Assembly: GCA_035535015.1 (NCBI GenBank)
Contig: DATLQU010000022.1
Location: forward strand, 1-64,000
DNA from: Palsa-661 sp035535015
GTDB lineage: Bacteria > Actinomycetota > Acidimicrobiia > Acidimicrobiales > UBA8190
Direction: 5' to 3'
DNA length: 64,000 bases
Positions within the stretch are counted from its first letter, which is position 1. Each line of letters opens with the position of its first letter. Below, piece by piece: positions 17,284-25,620 of the stretch. The position numbers and the translations under genes were made by a program. A model generated the notes under the pieces. The model was not told the DNA's origin. It was given only the letters and a program-made list of their open reading frames with translations, and did no database searches.

Positions 17284-18024
17284 TCACGAGCGAACGGCTT
17301 TGGAGCCAGTCACCAGCCGTTCTCGGTCAAACATTCTCGAGACGACGCGCAGTGCCCGCACGTCGATGACCAGCAGTCCGACGGCAAAGACAACAGCGAC
17401 CGTGAATGTCGGATGGATGACCCCAATCCCGAAGAGCACCACGACGCCGAGAGGTGGGAGGCTGGCGAGCATTCCCAGCTGCTGAGCGACGCGCACCTCG
17501 CTTGCCCTCACGGACACTGCTAGCCCGACCACGATGGCCCAGGCGGACAAAAGCGGCGTGAAGAGAACCAGACCGAGAAGAACCGGGCCTTGGTGAAAGA
17601 CGCCTGAGGAGACAGCTGGCTTGGCAAACAGTCCGACGACGGCGAAGAAGAGTCCGAATACCGTGTAGGAAAGCACCATCGTGGGAATCATGACTGCCGC
17701 CGCCTTGCCCAAGATGAACTCGTGCTTGCGGATTGGAGTGGTGAGCAGCGGCTCGAGGGTGCCCTGTTCACGTTCGCCCACGATCGAGTAGGCGGCAAGC
17801 GTGGAAGGCATGATGACCGGAATCAAGAGCAAGAGCAGAAGCGGGAGGCGGTAGTAGCCATTATTTGGGGCCGTCGGTGAACCGAGGAAGACGTCGACGG
17901 TGGGCTGGATCAAGAAGATGACAGGCAGAATGATCATGGCTGCAACGATGGACCGTTTGCGTCGGTAGTCTCTGATCTCTTTGCGGATTACGGCCCGAAC
18001 TCGAGCGGCATTGAAACCCATCAC
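17284..18024 (-). CDS. ABC-2 type exporter permease (NatB-like)
   Basis: 246 residues with about six hydrophobic helices. The N-terminal VRAVIRKEIRDYRRKRSIVAA and the cytoplasmic loop GEREQGTLEPLLTTPIRKHEFILGK are the hallmarks of ABC-2/NatB permeases. Its start overlaps the end of the ATPase gene by 4 bases, so both are made together. The pair would export a small molecule or ion; the substrate is not readable. Confidence 0.9.
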   Translation of the reverse strand: MMGFNAARVRAVIRKEIRDYRRKRSIVAAMIILPVIFLIQPTVDVFLGSPTAPNNGYYRLPLLLLLLIPVIMPSTLAAYSIVGEREQGTLEPLLTTPIRKHEFILGKAAAVMIPTMVLSYTVFGLFFAVVGLFAKPAVSSGVFHQGPVLLGLVLFTPLLSAWAIVVGLAVSVRASEVRVAQQLGMLASLPPLGVVVLFGIGVIHPTFTVAVVFAVGLLVIDVRALRVVSRMFDRERLVTGSKAVRS

Positions 18025-19097
18025 TTTTTACGAGCCTCGACATCTTCGTCAATCAGCTCGAGGTACACATCTTCGAGGGAATGCTGCGCCTCGCCAACGG
18101 AGAGGACGTCGGCGCCGGCGGTCACAAGGCCCCGAGTCACCTCTGGGGCGGCGACTCGGGGATCTGATACCGAGAGCACGTAGGAGCCTGGGTCTTCGGA
18201 GCGCCAGTCCTCGACGGAGGGGATGCGGCTAAAGAGTTGGCCAGGGTCGCTAAGGGGTACAAGGGTCTTGACCACCAGGGCGCTCTTGAAGAGCTGGCCG
18301 CGTAAGTCCTCGGGCCGACCGACAGTTCGCAGTGTCGTGTTCAAGATGGCGACCCGGTCGCAGAGCTTTTCCGCTTCTTCGAGTCGGTGGGTGGTGAGAA
18401 AGATCGTTACACCTTTGGTTCGGAGCCCATTTATCAGGTTGTGTACCTCGCGTGCGGCGACGGGGTCGAGGCCTGAGGTCGGTTCGTCGAGGAACATGAT
18501 CGCCGGGTCACTCAGTAGGGTTCGTGCCAGTCCCACCCGCTGGCGAAGGCCCTTGGAGAGCCCGCCGCAGAGATCTCCCGCCCGATCACCGAGGTTGACG
18601 GCCTCGAGCGCGTCTCGGATCCGGACCCCAGCCTTGTCCAGGCCGTAGAGGCCGGCGAAGAATTCCAGATTCTCGGTTACCGTCAGACGCAGGTAGAGAC
18701 CTGGTGACTCGGGCATGATGGCGATGCGCTGGCGGATCTCCACTCCGTTCTCGGGGCTGAGCGGTATCCCGGCCACCGTGGCTGAACCGGATGTCGGGGC
18801 GATCAATGTGCCCAGGGTACGCACTGTAGTGGTCTTGCCCGCACCGTTGGGTCCCAAGAACCCAAAGACCTCTCCGTGGGCTACTTCAAAGGAGACGTCG
18901 GAGAAGGCGGCTCGCTCACCGAAACGTTTGGTCAGGCGGTTGACGACGAGGGCCGGTTGGCTTCTGTCAAGCGGCGACACATCGGTGCCGAATTCGATCT
19001 GACCTGTGGGCGACTCTGTCACTCGGGCTCTCCCAGCTAAGACTGTGGTCGCAGACTTCGCGGCTTTCGTGAGTCGATCTCCTACCGACGGTCCCAT
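18021..19097 (-). CDS. ABC-2 exporter ATPase (NatA/CcmA-like)
   Basis: 358 residues. Walker A GPNGAGKTTT, signature LSKGLRQRVGLARTLL (LSKG instead of LSGG, usual in this subfamily), Walker B IMFLDEPTSGLDP, H-loop TTHRLEEAE. A ~100-residue C-terminal extension after the ATPase core (SALVVKTLVPLSDP ... VGEAQHSLEDVYLELI) is typical for NatA-like exporters. The first ~45 residues are poorly conserved and the true start may be downstream of 19097. Translationally coupled to the permease. Confidence 0.9.
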   Translation of the reverse strand: MGPSVGDRLTKAAKSATTVLAGRARVTESPTGQIEFGTDVSPLDRSQPALVVNRLTKRFGERAAFSDVSFEVAHGEVFGFLGPNGAGKTTTVRTLGTLIAPTSGSATVAGIPLSPENGVEIRQRIAIMPESPGLYLRLTVTENLEFFAGLYGLDKAGVRIRDALEAVNLGDRAGDLCGGLSKGLRQRVGLARTLLSDPAIMFLDEPTSGLDPVAAREVHNLINGLRTKGVTIFLTTHRLEEAEKLCDRVAILNTTLRTVGRPEDLRGQLFKSALVVKTLVPLSDPGQLFSRIPSVEDWRSEDPGSYVLSVSDPRVAAPEVTRGLVTAGADVLSVGEAQHSLEDVYLELIDEDVEARKK

Positions 19098-19390
19098 CGG
19101 TAATGAGGCCTCGAGATATCGACCGTACCCTGCCGGACTCCTCGGTCAGAGGTCACCATCATCCTGCTTCACCTTAAGAGTGTCGACGTCGTGCCCCGAG
19201 GGATACACCTGGCGGCGGGAGCGACCAGAAACCTGTGACGATCCCGGTGCCCCCCGTCCTCTCATCCCTGCCCTATCGCCTGCGAGGGAACGTGCTCTTG
19301 ACGGCCGACCTTAACTCGGTCGTCGAAGATGGTCCCTGTCGTGTCGGGCGGGCTCTGACTGTTATCCGTCGCTTGACCTGTCCCGCCATT

Positions 19391-19405
19391 TCGATACGTT
19401 ATCGA
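19391..19405. promoter_or_regulatory. TetR-type operator TCGATA-CGT-TATCGA
   Basis: Perfect 6-bp arms around a 3-bp centre, ending 5 bases before the ATG of the TetR gene. The dyad contains a TACGTT box, so a bound repressor would block transcription of its own gene and of the operon behind it. The upstream 19098-19390 holds no gene I can support. Confidence 0.6.
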
Positions 19406-19410
19406 TCAAA

Positions 19411-20358
19411 ATGTCCTCCGCATCTTTCATCACCGAACCGAGAGTCGGGCATCCTGGCGACATTCGCATTGACGAGGCCGTCGTGCGGGCGACGCTCGAC
19501 CAGATCGAAGAGCATGGGTTCGACGAGATCACATTTGCAGCCATCGCGCAGCGGGCCGGTACGACGAGTCCGGCCATCTACCGGCGCTGGTCGTCGAAGT
19601 CGAACCCCGTCCTCCACGCCGTGTTTCGCACCGAAGGCCCAGATGTTGTCGCCGTCATGGGCGATCTTGAACAGGAGCTGCGGACGATGGTGCGCTGGAC
19701 AATCGAGAAATGTGGCCGGCCGGTGGGGCGGGCGGCGCTGGCGGAGCTGCTGAGCGAGCTGTTCGACGAACGGGCTGAGCTGTTGCCGCAGGTTGGGATC
19801 GTCTGGAGGGGTATCGGCGAACGGCTGGCACGGGCCGTCGAATCCGGCGAGCTCCGAAACGACGTGGACACCAATGCCCTAATCAGCGTGACCGCGGGCG
19901 CCGGAATGTTGGCTACCCTTCTGCGCGGTGAATCCGCCGTCGACGAGGCGCACTCGCTGACTCCCTGGTGGCCATCGTTATGGACGGTGTTCGGCCGCGC
20001 CAACGCAGCACGGGTGTCCCAGCGAACGCCGGCCCACGATGAAGGACGTCCGTATCGGCGACTTGCGGAAGCGCTTCTGGATGTCGAGCTCGCGCATACG
20101 CCGATGGGTCGCTTGGGTACGGCTCAGGAGATCGCCGGGGCGGTTCAGTTCCTGGCAAGCTCCGCCGCCAGCTACATCACGGGCCATGTCTCGTTGTCGA
20201 TGGGGGCTACCTGCTGCCATGAGAGCCCGACCGCTGTCGCCCTACTACCACGTCGGTATCGTCGTCCCGGATGTCACCACCGCACGTGCGGAGCTGAGCG
20301 ATCAGCTCGGCGTCACCTGGGGGCCTATCCTCCGCCTCGACGCGGCCGACTATCGTGA
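19411..20358 (+). CDS. TetR-family regulator whose C-terminus runs into an SDR remnant
   Basis: 315 residues. Residues ~20-70 are a TetR HTH (ATLDQIEEHGFDEITFAAIA, AGTTSPAIYRRWSSKS). The ligand domain follows and should end near residue 200 (LTPWWPSLWTVFG), the usual TetR length. From ~218 onward the same frame reads AHTPMGRLGTAQEIAGAVQF and ASYITGH, the C-terminal signature of a short-chain dehydrogenase, then loses sense. So a deletion has fused the tetR 3' end to the tail of a neighbouring SDR gene. The DNA-binding part is intact, so the regulator may still work. The operator just upstream supports autoregulation. Confidence 0.75.
   Translation: MSSASFITEPRVGHPGDIRIDEAVVRATLDQIEEHGFDEITFAAIAQRAGTTSPAIYRRWSSKSNPVLHAVFRTEGPDVVAVMGDLEQELRTMVRWTIEKCGRPVGRAALAELLSELFDERAELLPQVGIVWRGIGERLARAVESGELRNDVDTNALISVTAGAGMLATLLRGESAVDEAHSLTPWWPSLWTVFGRANAARVSQRTPAHDEGRPYRRLAEALLDVELAHTPMGRLGTAQEIAGAVQFLASSAASYITGHVSLSMGATCCHESPTAVALLPRRYRRPGCHHRTCGAERSARRHLGAYPPPRRGRLS
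20060..20222 (+). pseudogene. C-terminal remnant of a short-chain dehydrogenase/reductase
   Basis: The segment encodes MGRLGTAQEIAGAVQFLASS and ASYITGH, the classical SDR C-terminal block. One frame over, after a shift near 20190, it ends VVDGGYLLP-stop, the normal SDR terminus. Its TGA (20220-20222) overlaps the ATG (20219) of the following VOC gene by 4 bases, so the ancestral operon had coupled SDR and VOC genes. The NAD-binding and catalytic parts are gone. Confidence 0.75.
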
Positions 20359-20694
20359 CGGAACTGGCCTGGACATGCTGCCCACGACGATGTGTTATTC
20401 GGGTGACCTACCTCACTTAGAGCTGATCCAAGAGGTGCCCGGATCTCTTTGGACCTGCAACGAACACTCGAACCTCCACTACATCGGCTACTGGAGCGAC
20501 GACGCTGACCGCTGACCGCTGACAGCCGGTATCTCGTTAGCGCCGGATGTCCCATGGAACTCTGTGGCCGAGCCGGTGATGACGCACCTGCATCCTTCGC
20601 CTACCACCGGACGGTCGGCGGCGCTCGTATCGAGATCGTCGACGCCGGTATGCGCGAGGCGATGGCATTCCTCTTCCGGTTCGATGAGAGCTGA
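20219..20694 (+). pseudogene. VOC (glyoxalase-fold) gene broken by expansion of a 7-bp repeat
   Basis: From ATG 20219: SPYYHVGIVVPDVTTARAEL ... LEL ... NLHYIGYWSDDAD, then TGA at 20513. The missing half is present one frame over: SRYLVSAGCPMELCGRAGDD ... FAYHRTVGGARIEIVDAGMR ... FLFRFDES, ending at 20694. The break is the tandem run GCTGACC-GCTGACC-GCTGAC (20504-20523). Removing two 7-base units restores one continuous ~153-residue VOC protein. The family binds metal and acts on small metabolites. The gene sits between the SDR remnant and the MDR gene. Confidence 0.8.
20504..20523. repeat. 7-bp tandem repeat, nearly three copies, inside the VOC gene
   Basis: GCTGACC twice and GCTGAC once. 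Two extra units (14 bp) shift the frame by two bases. Slipped-strand gain or loss of units could switch the gene, but only loss of two units restores this frame. Confidence 0.85.
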
Positions 20695-20708
20695 CGGAGG
20701 TCGCTTCG

Positions 20709-21715
20709 GTGTTGCAGGTACGCGTCCACGGGCCTGGTGACGTCCGGGTCGACGACGTCTCGGAACCGAGCCCTGGATCCGGCGACGTCCTAATTCGCGT
20801 CACCGCCTGCGGAATCTGCGGGAGCGACCTTTCCTACATCAAAATGGGCGGAGTGGCTGGACGGGGAAGTTCCCCGATGTGCCTGGGCCACGAGATCGCC
20901 GGCACTGTCGACTGGACAGGGCATCGTGTTGTGAGTGCCCAGGTCGGCGACCGAGTCGTCGTCCAACCGGGCAATGACGAACTGGGCCGGATCGGCAACG
21001 GCGCTCCCCAGGGTGGACTCACCCCTATGCTCCTGGTCACAGAGGCGGACAGCGGCCGCCTCCACAAGGTCCCCGATGATCTGCCGCTTGACGTGGCTTC
21101 CTTCGCCGAGCCCCTCGCCGTCGGCATGCATGCCGGCGACCAGGCCGATGTCCAACCCGGTGACGGCGTCGCCGTTTTCGGTTGCGGACCCATCGGCCTG
21201 GCCGCCATCGCCACGCTGGTCGACCGCGGCCACGGACAAGTGGTCGCCGTCGACCCCAGTCCCACCCGCCTCGAGCTCGCCCTGGGACTGGGAGCGTTAA
21301 TCCCGCCACGACTGACGTCTGGGAGGGACTCACAGATTTGCATGGCTCGAAGCCGTTCATGTTCGGTCGGACGCCGGCCACAGCGGCATTTATCGAGGCA
21401 TCGGGGTCGCCCAGTGTCATCACCGAGGTCCTCGAGCGCGGCCCCATAGGAGGACGGCTCTCCGTGGTGGCGCTCCATTACGAGGTGATTCCGCCCAACT
21501 TCCTCATGGTGTTGATGAAGCAGTTCACCATCCGCGGGTCGATGGAGTACCCACCGCGCTTCTCCGACGCCATCGACCTGCTCGCTCGGCGGGACCTTTC
21601 GTCGCTGATCGCCCACCGATTCCCGCTCGACCACTTCGGCGACGCTCTGGACCTGCTCGGAGCGTCCAAGGACTGCGGAAAGGTCCTTGTGACCATGGAC
21701 CCGGCGGTTCGGTGA
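20709..21715 (+). pseudogene. Zinc-dependent alcohol dehydrogenase-like (MDR) gene with one frameshift
   Basis: GTG 20709 follows GGAGG (20696-20700). The first frame gives the GroES-like domain with catalytic-zinc ligands in GICGSDLSYIK and LGHEIAG, then the Rossmann motif VFGCGPIGLAAIATL and VVAVDPSPTRLELALGLGA. Near 21297 the sense passes to another frame: NPATTDVWEGLTDLHGSKPF ... FIEASGSPSVI ... LGASKDCGKVLVTMD, ending at 21715. A one-base indel splits an otherwise complete ~335-residue sorbitol/threonine-dehydrogenase-like enzyme. It lacks the four-cysteine structural zinc loop. Last gene of the decayed TetR-SDR-VOC-MDR operon. Confidence 0.8.
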
Positions 21716-21917
21716 GGAGGCCGTCGTCACCACGGCAGTCAGTCGGCTGCTCCTCGGGTCGGGAGTCCCATCGATCCATTGTCCGAGTGTTGAGTTCCCG
21801 TTGGACGCGATGAGATTCGACGCTGCCACCCTAGGAATCGAGGCAGAGGACCGGTCCACGCCGAAACTTCGGTGAGACGGGCTGATCTGACGATCCCTCC
21901 GTCGAAAGGAGAAGGAC

Positions 21918-22274
21918 ATGGCTAGTGGAATCGCGGTCACCCCGGAACGACTTCGGGAGATCTCAACGCAAATGAGCAATGGTGCCGCCGACATCGAGAG
22001 GATCCTGGCAAAACTCTCGGACAACGTCGCACCGGTCCGGACGGAATGGGTGGGCTCGGCACAGGCCTATTTCAACGCCCTCTGGGAGCACTTGGAGAAG
22101 GATGCCAGTGGCCTTCGCTCGGTTCTCACCGGTATCGCAAAGCTCACGCAGAACGCGGCCTCGGCCTACGAGGCCACCGAGCAAAGCATCGCCAAGACAT
22201 TCGACGAATTCCGCATCGAGCGGGATGTCGTTCAGGCCATCGACGGCGTCTTCGACGAGGTCTCCGCTAGCTAA
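21918..22274 (+). CDS. WXG100-family protein (ESAT-6-like), short paralogue
   Basis: 118 residues from ATG 21918, preceded by GAAAGGAGAAGG. Two amphipathic helices flank the turn W44-V45-G46 (RTEWVGSAQAYFNALW), the WXG100 hairpin. The tail YEATEQSIAKTFDEFR resembles the C-terminal export region, but I do not see a clean YxxxD/E immediately after the second helix; the YEATE tetrad may fill that role. Family members are secreted as dimers by type VII (ESX/Yuk) systems. Twelve bases downstream lies a closely similar but much longer gene. No EccC/EssC or other type VII component lies in the window. Confidence 0.85.
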   Translation: MASGIAVTPERLREISTQMSNGAADIERILAKLSDNVAPVRTEWVGSAQAYFNALWEHLEKDASGLRSVLTGIAKLTQNAASAYEATEQSIAKTFDEFRIERDVVQAIDGVFDEVSAS

Positions 22275-22286
22275 AAGGAAGAAGAC

Positions 22287-23123
22287 ATGGCTAAAGGAAT
22301 CGCAGTCACCCCGCAACAGCTGCGGGAGATCTCGACCCAGATGAGCGTCAGCGCGGCAGATGTCGAGGCGATCGTGAGGAGATTGTCTCACAATGTCGGC
22401 CCGGTGCGGACGGAATGGGTGGGCTCCGCTCAGGTGTACTTCAACGCCCTCTGGGACGAGCTGCAAGACGACGCCAGTGGTCTTCATTCGGCCCTGACAG
22501 GCATCGCCAAGCTCACGCAGAACGCGGCGGTAGCATACGAGGCGATCGAAAGCAGCATCGCCCAGTCCTTCGACGACTTTCGTTCCGCAACGGAGTCGGT
22601 CCACACCGTCGCCGATAAGACTGACGGGGTCGCGTTGGCGGGTGGAGTCGATCTCGATGGTACCGAGAGTGTTCAATGTTCGGAGGCCGTGATAGCCGAT
22701 ACGGAGGTGTCAGCGGACGAGTGGGAAGAGATCTCGCAACACCTCAACGAGGCTGAAGAGGCGCTGTCCGAGACGGCTCTCGAGTCGAATGCGGAGGAGA
22801 CCTCGACGGAAGCAGAGGTCGAGGACGACGTGACCGATGAGGCCGGCCCGTCGGTCGTTCGGCCCAAGGGGAGGCTGCCCTGGTCTCGGTTCACCAAGGC
22901 GACCCAAAACTCCGGGATCGGAGAGACCAGGATCTCCACCCGAGTGCTTGAGCGTCGCTTCAAGACATCAGATCCGGCTCTCAAGCCGGGGAGCAGGCTC
23001 TGTCGGCTTTGCTTCACCGTGGTGGTCATCGAACCCGAGTACATCGAGACGACTGCTACCCACGTCTACGTCTGCTGTCCCCACTGTGGTCGTTCGTTCC
23101 CGATCCGTCACAACGACATCTAA
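22287..23123 (+). CDS. WXG100 domain fused to an acidic linker and a C-terminal zinc ribbon
   Basis: 278 residues from ATG 22287 with AAAGGAAGAAG upstream. Residues 1-100 are a near copy of the preceding protein (same IAVTP.., RTEWVGSAQ, ITGIAKLTQNAA blocks, W44-V45-G46). Residues ~125-190 are very acidic (EEISQHLNEAEEALSET, EAEVEDDVTDEAG). A basic stretch (KGRLPWSRFTK, ERRFKTSD) follows. The end is a zinc-ribbon pattern with Cys239-x2-Cys242 and Cys264-x2-Cys267 (CRLCF ... CCPHCGRSFPIR). WXG100 proteins are usually ~100 residues and secreted. A zinc ribbon is normally a cytosolic nucleic-acid or protein-binding module. I know no described protein of this build; function is unknown. Confidence 0.85.
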   Translation: MAKGIAVTPQQLREISTQMSVSAADVEAIVRRLSHNVGPVRTEWVGSAQVYFNALWDELQDDASGLHSALTGIAKLTQNAAVAYEAIESSIAQSFDDFRSATESVHTVADKTDGVALAGGVDLDGTESVQCSEAVIADTEVSADEWEEISQHLNEAEEALSETALESNAEETSTEAEVEDDVTDEAGPSVVRPKGRLPWSRFTKATQNSGIGETRISTRVLERRFKTSDPALKPGSRLCRLCFTVVVIEPEYIETTATHVYVCCPHCGRSFPIRHNDI

Positions 23124-23159
23124 TCCGAGGCAGGTCGAGAGCCGAACTCCAAGGTTCGG

Positions 23160-24377
23160 CTATCGACCTGCGGGATTCTCCAAAGTCCCGAAGAATTGGC
23201 GGACGACGGCGTTCCACGCCGCCGGATCTTCGAAGTAGGGGGAGTGACCACACCCGGAGATCTCCACCACCCGTGCGTCGGGCAGCAGGTTGGCCAGGGC
23301 CCGGATCGACGCAGGCGGGAAGAGCGGGTCACGGTCGCCGACGAGGCAGAGCACCGGCATCGTCATCTTCGCCGCCTCGGACTCATTGTGGGTGGTAGCC
23401 AACAGCCGAGGCAGAATCACCGACGCATCGGCGCTCCCCATCTGGCCGAGCGACTGGTAGAGGTGGGCCCTCTCCGGTTGGCCTATCGAGAACGCCTCGC
23501 CGAGGGCGGGATGCGCACCGAGCACCTCTTTCCAGACCAATGCGTCTGTCCGCCTCGCCGCCAGGCCGGCCTCGATCGATTGTGAGGTGAAGCCACCGAG
23601 GGTGTCGGCGAGCACAAGGCTCCGGACCAGCGACGGTCGGGCCAGCGCCAGCCCGACGATCGTCCATCCGCCCATGGACTGCCCGACCAAATCGGCACGG
23701 TCGATCTTGAGCGCGTCCAGGAGCGCCAGGAGGTCTCCTACCGCAGCCTCAGGCCCAGACCGGTCGCCATGGTCGGTCGATCGCCCGTAGCCCCGATGAT
23801 CCCAGGTCACAACGGTCCGATCGGCGGCGAACGGAGCAACCTGTTGAAACCAGGCCGCATGATTACCCCCGGCGCCGTGGTTGAGAACAAGGGGGATGCC
23901 GCCCTCGCCGACAACCTCGTAATAGATCTGTTCACCGTCATGGTCGATGAAGCCTGTCCGGCGGGTGATGGGCGGGCCGTGACCCGTCGCCCCGTGTGTT
24001 CGTCGGCGGGCCACGCATTCAATCTCAACCCTGGCGTCGAGAGCGAGACCGACGTCACCGACGGTTATCCGGGCCGGCGGCTGCCCGTCGAAAAAGGAGC
24101 CGTAAGCCTCGTTCATGATCCCGAACTCGGTCATCTCGGCCAGATAGACACTGACCTTCACAACATCGTCCCACGTGGCGTCGGCGGCCTCCAGGATACG
24201 CTCGATGTTGCGGAGCGTCTGCGTCGTCTGGGGGCCCACTCCGCCCTCGACCAGAACGAGCCCGTCGCCAGACCCGAGTGTTCCGGAGACGAAGATCAGG
24301 TCATCGGTCAGCCCCGCATGGGAGAATTGCGGAAGCCGGCCTAGCCCCTCGACGACCAGGCGATCTGGGCGAGTCAT
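23160..24377 (-). CDS. RidA-like domain fused to an alpha/beta hydrolase
   Basis: 405 residues. Residues 1-125 form a Rid domain: FVSGTLG, TLRNIERILEAADATWDDVV, KVSVYL, and PPARITVG with Arg103 at the position of the imine-binding arginine of RidA. Residues ~140-405 are an alpha/beta hydrolase with oxyanion HGAGGN, nucleophile elbow GQSMGG (Ser ~234), acid in LVGDRDPLFP and His in SGCGHSPYFEDP. RidA removes reactive enamine/imine intermediates and the hydrolase cleaves esters, amides or C-C bonds. A fusion implies that one opens a substrate and the other clears an unstable product; this is inference. The catalytic residues of the hydrolase all seem present. Confidence 0.88.
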   Translation of the reverse strand: MTRPDRLVVEGLGRLPQFSHAGLTDDLIFVSGTLGSGDGLVLVEGGVGPQTTQTLRNIERILEAADATWDDVVKVSVYLAEMTEFGIMNEAYGSFFDGQPPARITVGDVGLALDARVEIECVARRRTHGATGHGPPITRRTGFIDHDGEQIYYEVVGEGGIPLVLNHGAGGNHAAWFQQVAPFAADRTVVTWDHRGYGRSTDHGDRSGPEAAVGDLLALLDALKIDRADLVGQSMGGWTIVGLALARPSLVRSLVLADTLGGFTSQSIEAGLAARRTDALVWKEVLGAHPALGEAFSIGQPERAHLYQSLGQMGSADASVILPRLLATTHNESEAAKMTMPVLCLVGDRDPLFPPASIRALANLLPDARVVEISGCGHSPYFEDPAAWNAVVRQFFGTLENPAGR

Positions 24378-24499
24378 ACGCCATATTGACGCAATTCCAG
24401 TTGATCCTGCCGATGTTTCGAGAGCGGGCGACGAATTTGGGGTCGGATCCCCTCGAAGTGGACGAAGCCAAAGTGTCAGGCTCCCAGCGAGGTGATGCG

Positions 24500-25620
24500 T
24501 TTACGAAGGGGTGTTCGTAATGGAGATCCTGGCTGAGACGCTCGGCGTGCCCCGGCTGTCGAGTGCGAACAACATGTATGGTCCCTAGACACCGGGATCG
24601 GCCGGGATGGCCAGCTGATAGGTGTCTCCATTTCGAGACACGATCGAAAGTGGAATGCGCCGCTGATCGTTGTCCACGGAATGGGTGGATTCCCCGTAGC
24701 GGATAATTGCGAATTTGGACACCCATAGATCGGTGGTGACGGCGATGGTGTCTCCGTTGGTTGCGGAGGTGGGTGCAGGAGTGATGATCGGGCGAAAGCG
24801 CAAGGAGCCGTCGGCTTTGAGGAGGTACGGAGGTGTGTAGACCTGGCCGTCCGCATGATTGGTGGCGCAGCTGCCACACAGGCGCTGCCGCCGGAGAACA
24901 CACGGTCGTCAGGCAGGAGAACGGCCGCCGAATGGTAGTTGCGGGGCTCGGCTTCGGGTGCCATGACGGTGAAGTTGCCGGTGTTGGGATTCCACATCTC
25001 AGGATTCAGGACCGAGTGGCGTCGCTGAACGGAACTCCGTAGTTCTCTCCACCGACCGTAAGGTCCTCACCGTTCGGCAGCACCACACTATTGGCGAACG
25101 TGCGGGCGTTGTTCATGGAACCGACCTGCTTCACATGTGGGGTACCACTGGTGATTTCGATTGTGTAGGCCTTGTCGGTGGCGTAAGAGTCCTGGTAGTC
25201 AGGCGTTCCACCCAAGGTGATGATCTTGTGTGTCGTGTAGTAGACGGCATTGCCGTTCATAGCATCGGCGCTGTTCCCGCGTGTTCCTGCTGGGGTGATG
25301 CTGCCCGAGCCGCCCGTCGTTATCCAATTCATCTGCTTGGACGGGCCGGCCTGGAAGACCTGTCCGCCGGAGGTGGCGATAAACCACCCGTGTCTGCCCG
25401 GTAGACGCCTTGGGCATCGGCGGTATACAAGGGGTTGGCCGGAACGTCGGTCAGCTCCCGCCACCCACCGGTGGAGGACCAGACTTCGCCCAGTGTGCCG
25501 CCGAGTCCACCGGACCACGATCCGCGCAAGGTAAACAACCTGGTCATTCGAGAGCAGGGTCATCCCCTGATAGCCCGGGGAATGTTCATCGGCGGACCGG
25601 TACGTCAGGTTGCCGCCGTG
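24500..25620 (-). pseudogene. Galactose/glyoxal-oxidase-like gene, shattered
   Basis: Read on the minus strand, kelch-propeller pieces appear in order but in different frames: YQGMTLLSNDQVVYLA, then LGEVWSSTGGWRELTDVPAN, then WFIATSGGQVFQAGPSKQMN ... NAVYYTTHKIITLGGTPDYQ ... TFANSVVLPNGEDLTVGGEN, then MWNPNTGNFTVMAPEAEPRN and YHSAAVLLPDDRVFSGGSA, and finally the DUF1929-type C-terminal beta-sandwich TSATNGDTIAV ... KFAIIRYGESTHSVDNDQRR with a stop before GPYMLFALDS. The DxxxTG, YHS and STHSVD(N/D)QR landmarks are those of radical-copper oxidases. At least four frameshifts or stops and no signal sequence. The 5' end meets the end of the DAHP synthase gene. Confidence 0.75.

Noticed and set aside
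21918..23123. A type VII secretion locus
   Set aside because: Only the two WXG100 genes are present; no EccB/C/D/E, mycosin or PE/PPE-like genes are seen.
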